A stretch of DNA of 64,000 nucleotides from contig NZ_PDOF01000001.1 of assembly GCF_003226345.1 (NCBI RefSeq), positions 1,178,001 through 1,242,000 of the forward strand, read 5' to 3'. This document shows, one piece after another, positions 1-9,314 of the stretch. Source of the DNA: Alteribacter lacisalsi. GTDB taxonomy: Bacteria; Bacillota; Bacilli; Bacillales; Salisediminibacteriaceae. The notes beneath the pieces are model-generated. The model was not told where the DNA came from. It did not search any database and worked only from the letters and a program-made list of their open reading frames with translations. Made by a program: the position numbers and the translations under genes. Position 1 is the stretch's first letter. The number at the start of each line of letters is the position of its first letter.

Positions 1-83
1 TTGAAGCGAAGGAAATCGAGTGGGATATGTTCCGTACGCAAGTGCACCCATGGGAGCGCGAGCAGTACATGAGTCTTTACTAA
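1..83 (+). CDS. glnA: Glutamine synthetase, C-terminal end (partial)
   Basis: Only the last 26 codons are present, read in the frame beginning at base 3; the gene enters from the left edge. The end reads WDMFRTQVHPWEREQYMSLY, the conserved C-terminus of Bacillus type I GlnA, which makes glutamine from glutamate, ammonia and ATP. A strong terminator follows at once. The position ahead of lexA agrees with B. subtilis gene order. The identification rests on this short tail and its context. Confidence 0.85.
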   Translation, partial: EAKEIEWDMFRTQVHPWEREQYMSLY

Positions 84-90
84 AAACCAG

Positions 91-125
91 AACCCTTGAG
101 CCTTTTGGCTTGAGGGTTTTTTTAT
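91..125 (+). terminator. Rho-independent terminator of glnA
   Basis: A GC-rich hairpin (CCCTTGAGCC pairing with GGCTTGAGGG, loop TTTT) is followed by a run of seven T. It starts 8 bases after the glnA stop. Confidence 0.9.
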
Positions 126-318
126 TCGCTCGAACAGAAGCTTTGCTTCACACCTTACGAAATTAACAATTGACCATTTCATCCGCTATGTTGTTAGTTC
201 TTCCTCACAGCTTTTTCTTTTAAAGCCGGCAGTGCATGAAGGTTGTTCTTGGTTAATCTTCCTCACCGGCTTTCTTTCAGTATTAAAACCACAGACACAG
301 AACAGGAGGACACGCCGA

Positions 319-618
319 ATGAATCTGTGGACAGACATTGCAGGAAACAGAAAGAGGGATATGATGAACAGAACCTATTTTAAAGTAAAGTCAGCGCAAA
401 ATGCTGAAAAAGAGCTGCTGCTAAGAGGAGAAAGCGGTGTGTCAGGAAGTACCCTTCCTGAATACAGGCAGGGACCGGGCACAGCCATTGAGGACAGGGA
501 TGAAGCCTTCCGTCTGGCAAAAGAACAGGTCGGCTATGTGATTGAAGTAAATGAAACGATCATTGGCGGATGGGGATTTGTCGATGACAGCGGTGACGTC
601 AGCTATAAAAAATCGTGA
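319..618 (+). CDS. Hypothetical protein, 99 aa
   Basis: I do not recognise this protein. The start at 319 is chosen because AGGAGG lies nine bases upstream; a longer reading from 232 has no ribosome site, and a further ATG at 364 is possible. The product is soluble and charged. Its C-terminal half (about residues 60-99) has the pattern AFRLAKEQVGYVIEVNETIIGGWGF, split here for length as a helix then a beta-rich segment, ending in KKS. No signal peptide is visible. It stands alone between glnA and a small membrane-protein gene. Confidence 0.55.
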   Translation: MNLWTDIAGNRKRDMMNRTYFKVKSAQNAEKELLLRGESGVSGSTLPEYRQGPGTAIEDRDEAFRLAKEQVGYVIEVNETIIGGWGFVDDSGDVSYKKS

Positions 619-702
619 AAACAGCTCATGGATCGTCATTGGTTTAAGATCATACATATCAGGTAATAAAAGAAGAGACGAGTGCGAAAGGAGCTTATGC
701 CA

Positions 703-885
703 ATGATGTACTTACTGGCTGTTCTGCTGCCGCCTGTGGCTGTACTTTTAGTCGGCAGACCGTTTCAGGCAATTCTTAATCTTATCCTTACCCTGTTCTT
801 CTGGCTGCCGGGTGCCATTCACGCATGTTTTATTGTGGCCGACCACAACCAGGAAAAACGGATGAAACGTTATTCAGGATCATAA
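703..885 (+). CDS. YqaE/Pmp3 family small membrane protein
   Basis: A 60-residue protein beginning MMYLLAVLLPPVAVLLVG with two hydrophobic segments joined by a short GRPFQ turn. This is the layout of the YqaE/Pmp3 (UPF0057) family of small membrane proteins, linked in other organisms to stress and membrane potential. The start at 703 fits the GAAAGGAG site nine bases upstream; ATG 697 and GTG 682 are in frame but closer to or inside it. The C-terminus is basic (NQEKRMKRYSGS). It ends against a terminator shared with lexA. Confidence 0.8.
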   Translation: MMYLLAVLLPPVAVLLVGRPFQAILNLILTLFFWLPGAIHACFIVADHNQEKRMKRYSGS

Positions 886-886
886 G

Positions 887-919
887 AAATCCCCGGCCAT
901 TCGAATGGCCGGGGATTTA
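887..919. terminator. Bidirectional terminator between the yqaE-like gene and lexA
   Basis: A 14-bp perfect stem (AAATCCCCGGCCAT / ATGGCCGGGGATTT) with loop TCGA lies between the converging ends of the two genes, with T/A runs on both sides. Confidence 0.85.
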
Positions 920-929
920 TTTGGATTTT

Positions 930-1559
930 TTAATGCACTGTCCGGAACACGCCGACCACTTTTCCAAGAATCGAAACGTTGGTAAGAAGAATCGGATCAA
1001 GTGACGCGTTTTCCGGCTGGAGCCGGACATGGTCTTTTTCCTTAAAGAAGCGTTTCACTGTTGCTTCGTCGTCTTCAGTCATGGCTACGACTATATCTCC
1101 ATTGTTGGCACTCTGCTGCTGGCGGACCACAACCATATCGCCGTCAAAAATACCGGCCTCAATCATGGAATCACCCTGAATTTCAAGAATAAACGATTTC
1201 TCGTCCTGCACCATCCTTGATGGGAGAGGAACGTATTCTTCAATATTCTCGATTGCCGTAATTGGTGAACCGGCCGTGACTTTACCAATAACCGGAACGT
1301 AAACGGACGAGCTTTCCGTGGCATGAGGAACCGGCGTCTCCTCTTCCAGTTCTGTCACTTCTATTGCACGGGGTTTTGTCGGGTCTCTGCGAATCAGGCC
1401 TTTTTTCTCCAGCCTCGACAAATGACCGTGTACAGTGGAGCTTGAGGCAAGGCCAACCGCCTCACCAATCTCCCGTACACTCGGTGGATAGCCTTTCTTT
1501 TTAACCTCGTCTTTTATATACTCCAGTATATCCTGCTGACGCCTCGATAGCTTTGTCAT
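930..1559 (-). CDS. lexA: SOS repressor LexA (DinR)
   Basis: A 209-aa LexA. An N-terminal winged helix-turn-helix (about residues 1-65, [14 protein letters not shown] and [20 protein letters not shown]) binds SOS boxes. The C-terminal S24 peptidase domain shows the self-cleavage bond Ala96-Gly97 in VTAGSP, the nucleophile Ser131 in GDSM and the base Lys169 in ATVKRF. RecA filaments trigger autocleavage and derepression. The start at 1559 sits behind AGAGGTG; an upstream in-frame codon adds 13 residues unlike the family. It is divergent from yneA, with LexA boxes between, so autoregulation is expected. Confidence 0.97.
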   Translation of the reverse strand: MTKLSRRQQDILEYIKDEVKKKGYPPSVREIGEAVGLASSSTVHGHLSRLEKKGLIRRDPTKPRAIEVTELEEETPVPHATESSSVYVPVIGKVTAGSPITAIENIEEYVPLPSRMVQDEKSFILEIQGDSMIEAGIFDGDMVVVRQQQSANNGDIVVAMTEDDEATVKRFFKEKDHVRLQPENASLDPILLTNVSILGKVVGVFRTVH

Positions 1560-1649
1560 ATGTGCACCTCTTTCCCTTCTGTCTCTTAATCTTGTCAAAC
1601 TTCCCCTATGTAAATGTTAAAGTTGGCATTGTTCTTATGGTACAGGAAC

Positions 1650-1749
1650 ATTATACCATGGTCTGTATGTTCGTGCAAACACCCGTTCTGTTTTTCCTCT
1701 TGACCAGAACAGCTGTTCTTGTTTATACTGTATACGAACATACATTCTG
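1650..1749. promoter_or_regulatory. Divergent lexA / yneA promoters with three LexA (SOS) boxes
   Basis: The Bacillus LexA box is CGAAC-N4-GTTCG. Three matches are visible: CAAACACCCGTTCT (1676-1689), AGAACAGCTGTTCT (1706-1719, a perfect palindrome) and CGAACATACATTCT (1735-1748, weaker). The yneA promoter is TTGACC (1700-1705), an 18-base spacer and TATACT (1724-1729), with the perfect box inside the spacer. The lexA promoter on the other strand is TTGCAC (1678-1673), 17 bases, TATAAT (1655-1650), with the first box over its -35. B. subtilis has the same arrangement. Confidence 0.9.
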
Positions 1750-1766
1750 GTAAAGAGGTGTTTGTG

Positions 1767-2730
<964 letters not shown>

Positions 2731-2797
2731 TACGGCACCATTTCTCCTGTACCATAAAAGGCACATTGAGAACGTTAAAAAAAGGAATGATTTATAC

Positions 2798-3037
2798 ATG
2801 CTCAGTAAGGATAAAATAGCGCGAATTAATGAACTTGCCCGCAAGTCAAAATCAGAGGGTCTTTCCCTTAAAGAAACAGCTGAACAGAAGGAACTCAGAC
2901 AGGAGTATCTGAAAAGTGTCAGAAGTTCTTTTAAAAACCAGCTGCATTCAGTAAAAGTCGTAGATGATGAAGGTAACGACGTGACACCTGCCAAACTCAA
3001 GAAGAGTAAGGAAAATAACAACAGCACGCTCCATTAG
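2798..3037 (+). CDS. ynzC: YnzC family protein (UPF0291)
   Basis: A 79-aa helical, charged protein beginning MLSKDKIARINELARKSK, the signature of the YnzC/UPF0291 family, with a second helix EQKELRQEYLKSVRSSFK. ATG 2798 has AAAAGGA eleven bases upstream; a longer frame from 2696 overlaps yneB and is not used. It is the last gene of the yneA-yneB-ynzC SOS operon. Function is unknown in the family. Confidence 0.9.
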   Translation: MLSKDKIARINELARKSKSEGLSLKETAEQKELRQEYLKSVRSSFKNQLHSVKVVDDEGNDVTPAKLKKSKENNNSTLH

Positions 3038-3040
3038 GAA

Positions 3041-3220
3041 CGAAAGAGCCCGGGAAAGAAAGTGTTCAGTTTAAAATGCGAACAAAAAGCTGACTAGCTC
3101 CCGAAAACATCCGCCGCTTTCCGCAGGAAGCGGCGGATGTTTTCGGGAGCGATTTACTTGCTCAGCAAAGGGATTGTTCGAATTTTGGTCTGTAAAAAAC
3201 ACTTCTGGCCCGGTCTCTTT
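3041..3220. repeat. Family C intergenic repeat, copy 1, with a 23-bp perfect hairpin
   Basis: The outer ends are imperfect inverted repeats: AGAGCCCGGGAAAGAAAGTG on the left and the complement of CACTTCTGGCCCGGTCTC on the right, with CGAACAA / TTGTTCG inside. The centre is a perfect 23-bp inverted repeat (3097-3119 and 3128-3150) with an 8-base loop. The same outline recurs at 46857-47081. No gene lies in it. Confidence 0.75.
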
Positions 3221-3227
3221 TTTTGTG

Positions 3228-3253
3228 TGAAACTTTTGTCATGCTGATCCGTA
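3228..3253 (+). promoter_or_regulatory. Sigma-W promoter of nfeD-floT
   Basis: TGAAAC (3228-3233), exactly 16 bases, then CGTA (3250-3253) is a perfect match to the Bacillus extracytoplasmic sigma-W consensus. The yuaF-yuaG (floT) operon of B. subtilis belongs to the sigma-W regulon, so the site and the genes agree. The leader from here to the nfeD start is about 190 bases. Confidence 0.9.
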
Positions 3254-3446
3254 AATGTATACATAGGGAAAAATGATCCTTTATTTAACAAATGTCAGCC
3301 TTCCAATGCTAGAATGGGAGCAGACAGGTAGAGTGCCTGATCAGGAGATCAGTGCAGCAGAAAGGAGGAATAAGAAATCCCCGGAAGAATATTACTTAAA
3401 ACGTCTGAAAGGAGGAAACCGTGATGAACAATTACGGAAAGGGAAT

Positions 3447-3998
3447 ATGGACTTAAATACTATCTATCTAATTGGGCTGATTGTTGCCGGATCGCTCACA
3501 CTGCTGAATGCTCTTTTCGGCGATATTCTGGATTCGTTATTTGAATCTGCCCCTGGAGGGTTTCTTAACCCGGCAGTCGTCCTGAGTTTTATTGCTGTTC
3601 TGTGCGGATCGGCACTCATTCTTGAAGCAAGCACTGCCTTTTCAAGCCTTTTAAATTTCGGCTTTTCCCTTGGTATTGCTTTTGTCCTTGTCACCCTGTT
3701 ACATATGCTCGTGCTCGCTCCTCTATCAAGAGCAGAATCAAGCGTTGGCTTTCATTTGAGCGATTTGATCGGTGAATACGGTGAAGTGTCAGCTGCTATC
3801 GGCAAAGGTGATGATATCGGGGAAGTAATTGTGAAAACCACGTTTTCCATCAAAGGCTATCCTGCCAGGTCCGTTGAAGATTCAAGAATTCCCGGGGGCG
3901 AGGAAGTACAGATTGTGGACGTAGACAGAGAAAACCAGATTCTTATTGTAAGCAGAGAAGAAAAAAAGCTGATGATGGAGGAACGTATTGATGACTGA
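3447..3998 (+). CDS. yuaF: NfeD-type membrane protein (YuaF-like), flotillin partner
   Basis: A 183-aa protein with three or four hydrophobic segments in the first 100 residues, then a soluble domain (about 115-183, GEYGEVSAAIGKGDDIGEV to EVQIVDVDRENQILIVS) typical of the OB-fold tail of NfeD proteins. The start at 3447 gives the expected length. A better ribosome site (AAAGGAGG, 3410s) serves a different frame at 3421-3424. It overlaps floT by eight bases. In B. subtilis the pair works with flotillin in membrane organisation under sigma-W. Confidence 0.85.
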   Translation: MDLNTIYLIGLIVAGSLTLLNALFGDILDSLFESAPGGFLNPAVVLSFIAVLCGSALILEASTAFSSLLNFGFSLGIAFVLVTLLHMLVLAPLSRAESSVGFHLSDLIGEYGEVSAAIGKGDDIGEVIVKTTFSIKGYPARSVEDSRIPGGEEVQIVDVDRENQILIVSREEKKLMMEERIDD

Positions 3999-5478
3999 TT
4001 TTACACTGATTATCGGCGGTGTTGTAGCTGCCATTATATTTGTTCTTGTCATTCTTTTTGTAACGAAGTATACGACTGTAGGGAAAAACGAAGCACTAAT
4101 TGTAACAGGAAGTCTGCTTGGCGCCGGTAAAAGCGTCGTTTCCGATGACGAAGGAAAGAAAGTAAAGATTATTCACGGTGGCGGGGCGTTTATTATCCCT
4201 GTCATGCAGCAGGCCAGACGCATCAGCCTGGAGAACCACAAGCTTGAAGTAGGTGCTAACAATGTTTACTCCAAGCAGGGTGTACCGGTTTCGGTGAACG
4301 GTAATGCCATTATTAAAATCGGTTCGAGTGTACAGGAAATTTCAACAGCCGCCGAGCAGTATATCGGAAAATATGATGATTTGAAAACAGAAGCCCGTCA
4401 GGTTCTTGAGGGACACCTCCGTGCGATTTTAAGCTCAATGACGGTGGAGGAAATTAACTCAGACCGTGAAGTGTTTGCCAAAGAAGTTCAGAAGGTTGCA
4501 GCAACCGACCTCAGCAAAATGGGTCTGCGCATCCTTTCTTTCACGACGAACGAAGTAAGTGATAAAAACGGCTATCTTGATGCTCTTGGACAGCCGCAGA
4601 TCGCTGCAGTAAAGCGTGACGCAGCCATCGCTAGAGCCGAGCGTGAAAAAGAGGCGAGAATTGAAAATGCTCGTGCCGAGCAGGAAGCAAAAGCTGCAGA
4701 ATATACGCGTGACGCGGAAATTGCCAATTCCCAGAAAGAAAAAGAACTGAAGGTAGCCGAATACCGACGTCAGCAGGAAGAAGCGAAAGCACAGGCTGAC
4801 CAGGCATACTCCCTTCAGGAAGCGAGAGCTCAGCAGAAAGTAACCGAAGAGAAAATGCAGGTTAATATTATCGAACGTCAGAAACAGATTGAACTCGAAG
4901 AAAAAGAGATTCAGCGCCGTGAGCGTCAGTACGACGCAGAGGTCAAAAAGAAAGCCGACGCCGAGCGTTATGCAGTTGAACAGGAAGCCGAAGCCCAGAA
5001 AGCAAAAGAACTCCGTGCAGCCGAGGCCGAGCGTGAGCGCGGTAGAGCAGAAGCGGATGTTATTTTGTCCAAAGGTCTGGCCGAAGCCGAAGCAAAAGAG
5101 AAGATTGCCGAGGCCTTCAGCAAGTACGGCCAGGCAGCGATGCTGGATATGATTACGGAGATGCTTCCGGAATACGCCAAACAGGCTGCACAGCCGCTGG
5201 GCAACATTGATAAGATTACCGTAGTGGATACGGGCGGCAGCGGGCAGAACAGCGGAGCCAATAAAGTCACCGGCTACGCCACCAACCTGATGGGAAGCCT
5301 TCAGGAATCATTAAAAGCCTCCTCAGGACTGGATATGAAAGAACTGATCGAAAGCTTTGCAGGTAAAGGAAATGTCAAGCAGAGCATCGACAATCTGTCA
5401 GAGGAAATGGCTGCCGAACGTGAAAAAAGCAGCACAGCAACTGCAGTAAAAGAAAAGGATGAAAAAAAAGAAGAATAA
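3991..5478 (+). CDS. floT: Flotillin FloT (YuaG)
   Basis: A 495-aa flotillin. An N-terminal hydrophobic anchor (about residues 4-25) is followed by an SPFH/band-7 domain (about 30-200) and a long Ala/Glu-rich coiled coil (about 205-365, repeated EAEAKEKI and AERE patterns) used for oligomerisation. The tail is polar and variable. ATG 3991 has GGAGGAA eight bases upstream. It marks membrane microdomains and is co-transcribed with nfeD from the sigma-W promoter. A terminator follows. Confidence 0.95.
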   Translation: MTDFTLIIGGVVAAIIFVLVILFVTKYTTVGKNEALIVTGSLLGAGKSVVSDDEGKKVKIIHGGGAFIIPVMQQARRISLENHKLEVGANNVYSKQGVPVSVNGNAIIKIGSSVQEISTAAEQYIGKYDDLKTEARQVLEGHLRAILSSMTVEEINSDREVFAKEVQKVAATDLSKMGLRILSFTTNEVSDKNGYLDALGQPQIAAVKRDAAIARAEREKEARIENARAEQEAKAAEYTRDAEIANSQKEKELKVAEYRRQQEEAKAQADQAYSLQEARAQQKVTEEKMQVNIIERQKQIELEEKEIQRRERQYDAEVKKKADAERYAVEQEAEAQKAKELRAAEAERERGRAEADVILSKGLAEAEAKEKIAEAFSKYGQAAMLDMITEMLPEYAKQAAQPLGNIDKITVVDTGGSGQNSGANKVTGYATNLMGSLQESLKASSGLDMKELIESFAGKGNVKQSIDNLSEEMAAEREKSSTATAVKEKDEKKEE

Positions 5479-5486
5479 CTACAGAG

Positions 5487-5520
5487 CTGCCTGGTTCGTT
5501 ATGAGCCGGGCAGTTTTTTT
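5487..5520 (+). terminator. Terminator after floT
   Basis: Stem CTGCCTGGTTC / GAGCCGGGCAG with a short loop, followed by seven T. Confidence 0.85.
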
Positions 5521-5560
5521 CTGCAGTGGAATTTCACTGGAAGGAGTCAGCTGCCCTGTA

Positions 5561-5745
5561 ATAGCGGGAACAGCGCCGGCTGAAGACCCCGCAGGGACGA
5601 GCGGTTACTTCACGAGGATGCTTCGACGCAGACGCTTCGAAGCGAAACGAGCAGAGGAAGAAGCATGCTTCCCGAGGAGGCTGAAGCGGTGCCCGCGGAA
5701 AGGAAGCGCAGTGAGCGGAAATCAACAACAGACTTAAACAGAGCC
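5561..5745 (+). repeat. Family B repeat, truncated copy
   Basis: About 180 bases match the reverse complement of the complete MITE at 31012-31270, with shared stretches such as GGCTGAAGACCCCGCAGGGA and GCTTCGAAGCGAAACGAGCA. The right end keeps the terminal repeat as CTTAAACAGAGCC. The other end is missing, so it is a decayed copy. It lies between floT and tkt. Confidence 0.8.
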
Positions 5746-5915
5746 AATATTTAAAATAGCCTTGATCCACTGAATAAAAGCAGCCGTAGGTTTGAAAACT
5801 ATACTCGTATGAAATCCCTTCTTCTCGTTGCCCGGATAATGGTTGTCTAATGATACAGGAAAGTATATCATGATACATGAAGTCAACAAGTATTAATTCT
5901 GAGAGGATGAACGTC

Positions 5916-7913
5916 ATGTCTAACACAGTTGAAAACCTGTCAATCAGTACCATCCGTACGCTCGCAATTGACAGTATTGAAAAAGCAAATTCCGGACATC
6001 CGGGTATGCCGATGGGGGCAGCTCCGATGGCTTACACCCTGTTCTCCAATTACATGAATCATAACCCGAAAAACCCTGAATGGTTTAACAGAGATCGCTT
6101 TGTCCTGTCTGCAGGACACGGATCGATGCTTCTTTACAGCCTACTCCATCTTCATGGCTACGATGTCTCGATGGACGATCTGAAGTCATTCCGTCAGTGG
6201 GATTCCAAAACGCCGGGACACCCGGAGTTCGGCCATACACCAGGTGTAGATGCCACTACAGGCCCACTCGGTCAGGGGCTTGCGATGGCAACAGGAATGG
6301 CTATGGCAGAAAGATACCTGGCATCCACGTATAACCGTGACAGCTACAACGTTGTTGATCATTATACATACGCTATTTGCGGAGACGGTGACCTCATGGA
6401 AGGCGTCTCTTCCGAATCAGCGTCCCTTGCCGGCCATCTCAAGCTTGGCCGTCTGATTGTCCTGTATGATTCCAATGATATTTCCCTGGACGGCGATCTT
6501 GACAAATCGTTCTCCGAGAGTGTTGAGGACCGCTATAAGGCTTACGGCTGGCAGGTGATCCGTGTTGAGGACGGCAACAATCTCGATGAAATCAACCGTG
6601 CGATTGAAGCAGCAAAAGAAGACGACCGCCCAACGATGATCGAAGTTAAAACAACGATTGGATATGGGTCTCCGAACCGGAGCGGCTCCAACGAATCACA
6701 CGGGAAGCCTCTCGGTGAGGAAGAGGCTAAATTAACGAAAGATTATTATAAGTGGACGTTTGAAAACGACTTCCACGTTCCTGACGAGGTACGCAGTCAC
6801 TATGCGGAACTTGCGGAACTTGGTGCGGAAAAGGAACAGCAGTGGAACGACATGTTTGAAGGCTACAAGGAAGCGTATCCGGAACTGGCATCTGAGCTTG
6901 AACTTGCGATCAGCGGTGACCTTCCTGAAGGCTGGGATAAAGATGTGCCCGTTTATTCTACAGACGATAAGCTTGCAACCCGTGCGAGCGGCGGGGAAGT
7001 GCTTAATGCGATCGGTAAAAATGTGCCATACGTATTCGGCGGCTCCGCTGACCTTGCTTCTTCAAACAACACAATGCTTAAAGGTGTGGAAGACTTTACT
7101 CGCGAGAATTACAGTGGACGAAACATCTGGTTCGGCGTAAGGGAATTTGCCATGGCATCCGCAGTAAACGGTATGGCACTGCACGGCGGAGTAAAGCCTT
7201 ATGCTGCGACGTTTTTCGTTTTCTCTGATTATCTCCGCCCTGCAGCGCGGCTGAGCGCTCTTATGCAGGTGCCTGTGACATATGTATTTACTCACGACAG
7301 CATCGCCGTAGGCGAAGACGGTCCGACCCACGAACCGGTTGAACAGCTCCCGGCTATGCGGGCGATTCCTGGTCTGAGCGTCATCCGCCCGGCAGACGGG
7401 AATGAAACGGCGGCGGCATATAAGCTGGCGATGGAAAGCAAAAACGAGCCGACAGCTCTCGTTCTTACACGCCAGGGACTGCCGACTCTTGAAGGAACAG
7501 ACAAAAAGGCCTATGAAGGCGTGAAAAAAGGTGCTTATGTCGTGTCGGAAGCCAACGGTGACATGGACGGCATCCTCATCGCTACCGGCTCTGAGGTCTC
7601 CCTTGCAGTGGAAGCGCAGCAGGCTCTTGAAAAAGAAGGTCTCTTTGTCAATGTTGTAAGTATGCCAAGCTGGGACCGCTTCGAAAAGCAGTCTGCGGAA
7701 TATAAAGAATCTGTCATTCCGAAAGATGTAAAAGCGCGTCTGGCTGTTGAGATGGCAGCAAGCCTCGGCTGGGAACGTTACACAGGCGATCACGGTGCCG
7801 TGCTCGGAATCGATCGTTTCGGTGCCTCTGCTCCAGGCGGAAAAGTAATGGAAGAATACGGTTTTACAGCTGAAAACGTGGCTGCAAACTTTAAGCAGCT
7901 TCTCGAAAAATAA
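5916..7913 (+). CDS. tkt: Transketolase
   Basis: A full-length 665-aa transketolase, the thiamine-diphosphate enzyme moving two-carbon units in the pentose-phosphate pathway. The N-terminal ThDP domain shows [15 protein letters not shown] and the cofactor motif [12 protein letters not shown] with a downstream Asn (about residues 155-190). The pyrimidine domain holds [19 protein letters not shown] with the catalytic Glu (about 410-430), and a C-terminal domain follows. ATG 5916 has GAGAGGA nine bases upstream. Its position between the SOS operon and sirA is conserved. Confidence 0.97.
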   Translation: MSNTVENLSISTIRTLAIDSIEKANSGHPGMPMGAAPMAYTLFSNYMNHNPKNPEWFNRDRFVLSAGHGSMLLYSLLHLHGYDVSMDDLKSFRQWDSKTPGHPEFGHTPGVDATTGPLGQGLAMATGMAMAERYLASTYNRDSYNVVDHYTYAICGDGDLMEGVSSESASLAGHLKLGRLIVLYDSNDISLDGDLDKSFSESVEDRYKAYGWQVIRVEDGNNLDEINRAIEAAKEDDRPTMIEVKTTIGYGSPNRSGSNESHGKPLGEEEAKLTKDYYKWTFENDFHVPDEVRSHYAELAELGAEKEQQWNDMFEGYKEAYPELASELELAISGDLPEGWDKDVPVYSTDDKLATRASGGEVLNAIGKNVPYVFGGSADLASSNNTMLKGVEDFTRENYSGRNIWFGVREFAMASAVNGMALHGGVKPYAATFFVFSDYLRPAARLSALMQVPVTYVFTHDSIAVGEDGPTHEPVEQLPAMRAIPGLSVIRPADGNETAAAYKLAMESKNEPTALVLTRQGLPTLEGTDKKAYEGVKKGAYVVSEANGDMDGILIATGSEVSLAVEAQQALEKEGLFVNVVSMPSWDRFEKQSAEYKESVIPKDVKARLAVEMAASLGWERYTGDHGAVLGIDRFGASAPGGKVMEEYGFTAENVAANFKQLLEK

Positions 7914-7920
7914 TATACCT

Positions 7921-7957
7921 GAAGAGGTCTGTGCGGATGCACAGGCTTCTTTTTTTC
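7921..7957 (+). terminator. Terminator after tkt
   Basis: Hairpin AGAGGTCTGTGC / GCACAGGCTTCT, loop GGAT, followed by a T run. Confidence 0.85.
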
Positions 7958-8039
7958 TGTCAGGATCTACATCGCCCATCTGTGCAGGTAATGCAGGACT
8001 TGACTGCAGGGAGTGGTACTTTTTTCTTCGTTCAGGACG

Positions 8040-8110
8040 TTCGACAAAAAGAGTGGTTTTCTTCAGCAAAATCAGACAAGCCTTGAAGGAGGAATCGTGT
8101 AGGATAGTAA
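8040..8110 (+). promoter_or_regulatory. Spo0A box and putative sirA promoter
   Basis: TTCGACA at 8040-8046 is the exact complement of the Spo0A box TGTCGAA. A plausible sigma-A promoter lies downstream: TTGAAG (8083-8088), 16 bases, TAGTAA (8105-8110). sirA is switched on by high Spo0A-phosphate in B. subtilis, so the site fits. The box would sit near -74, somewhat far upstream. Confidence 0.55.
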
Positions 8111-8195
8111 AAAGGGCTCCTGTGACTGCATCGTAATCCGGAACCTTTTTGGTTCATATGAATGCATGGGGAGCGCCGCAGGAGGGAAAGCGGAT

Positions 8196-8648
8196 ATGAG
8201 AAGCTATGATCTCTTTTTAATAAATGAAGAAGTCGCTTTGATTTATTACGGGTTTGAATCGAAACTTTTTCACCTTTTCAAGGAAAACTGCCTGGCTGAA
8301 GACAACCTGAAAGAAATCACGAGCCGTCAGGTGCATTATATACGCAAGTCCATTAATGATAATGATCTTAATTCCTGGCTCAGGCAGGCATGTCTGAATG
8401 TGAAAGGGTATGAGCAGAAAAGCCCCTTTGTCCACTGCTTCAGTTCCAGTGATCACAAATCCCGTGCTGTGCTGACGGTCGGAAAAAACAAAGTGACCCT
8501 GGAATCGGAGGGCTCGTTCGAACTTGAAACGGAGATTTTTGATATCCTCCGTGATTACGATGATTATTTCTTTGCAGCCGATTACCAGAATGAACGTTAT
8601 GGCTGGCTGAAGCCGCTCAAATCATTCCGGATTGTAGAACCGGGATGA
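8196..8648 (+). CDS. sirA: Sporulation inhibitor of replication SirA
   Basis: A 150-aa soluble protein starting MRSYDLFLINEEVALIYYG, close in length and layout to B. subtilis SirA (YneE), which binds DnaA domain I and blocks replication initiation as cells enter sporulation. ATG 8196 lies nine bases after GGAGGG. The order tkt-sirA-yneF is that of B. subtilis. A Spo0A box upstream supports the assignment. Confidence 0.9.
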   Translation: MRSYDLFLINEEVALIYYGFESKLFHLFKENCLAEDNLKEITSRQVHYIRKSINDNDLNSWLRQACLNVKGYEQKSPFVHCFSSSDHKSRAVLTVGKNKVTLESEGSFELETEIFDILRDYDDYFFAADYQNERYGWLKPLKSFRIVEPG

Positions 8649-8773
8649 AAAACAGGATTTCTTTCCCATTCTCTTTTAATGTCCACCTCATTGCGTTATA
8701 ATATATGAGGTTCCATTCGGACGTGAAACAGCGACATGGAAGACAACGTAGAGAGAAGGAGGATCACCGTTTT

Positions 8774-8983
8774 ATGTGGGTAAATATTTTAATCGGTGTG
8801 CTCAGCTTACTGGGCGGGATTGCGATCGGTTTCTTTATTGCGCGGCAGTACATGATGAGCTATATGAAAAAGAATCCGCCGATCAATGAAAAAATGCTTC
8901 GTGTTATGATGATGCAAATGGGGATGAACCCGTCGCAGAAGAAGATCAACCAGATGATGAAAGCGATGCAGAATCAGAAATAA
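8774..8983 (+). CDS. yneF: YneF family membrane protein (UPF0154)
   Basis: A 69-aa protein with one N-terminal transmembrane segment (about residues 3-24, [19 protein letters not shown]) and a cationic, methionine-rich tail ([25 protein letters not shown]), as in UPF0154. ATG 8774 follows AAGGAGG. TATAAT at 8697-8702 gives a likely sigma-A promoter of its own. Function unknown. Confidence 0.9.
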   Translation: MWVNILIGVLSLLGGIAIGFFIARQYMMSYMKKNPPINEKMLRVMMMQMGMNPSQKKINQMMKAMQNQK

Positions 8984-9041
8984 ATCCGTTTGAAGCAGTT
9001 CAAGGAGAGCATTCTTCTATTTCGTCATATAAACAAAATCA

Positions 9042-9076
9042 GGACCGTTTTTTCCGTATGGGAAAAGCGGTCTTTT
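9042..9076 (+). terminator. Terminator after yneF
   Basis: Stem GGACCGTTTTTTCC with its near complement GGAAAAGCGGTC, loop GTAT, then TTTT. The rest of the gap to 9314 holds only a short GC-rich remnant (9195-9250) resembling the repeat core and no gene. Confidence 0.7.
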
Positions 9077-9314
9077 GCATGTCACTATCCTAACGTTAAG
9101 CAGAGGTTATGAGCACATGCATATGGAGAATGATACGGAGCATTTTCTCATCATTCTCTCATTTTTTTCGTGTAAACTAAGAAAAATGAGTGAAATCCTG
9201 CCCGCTCCCTATGCCGCAGAAAGCGAGCGGATGGCGTTCAGCGGAGCTTCGCAAAACTGACGAAGGGTATACTCATTTAAAAAATGCAGGATCAAGTTTA
9301 AGGAGATGCTGAAG

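Noticed and set aside
5459-5737. 92-codon frame over the terminator and family B repeat
   Set aside because: It runs through a terminator hairpin and a repeat present elsewhere in the opposite orientation; no ribosome site.
7062-8069. 335-codon open frame on the minus strand
   Set aside because: It lies opposite transketolase, has an Arg/His/Cys-rich composition typical of an antisense shadow, and no ribosome site.
8724-8750. Sigma-W-like TGAAAC-N17-CGTA before yneF
   Set aside because: The transcript would begin inside the yneF ribosome site, and a TATAAT promoter lies just upstream.
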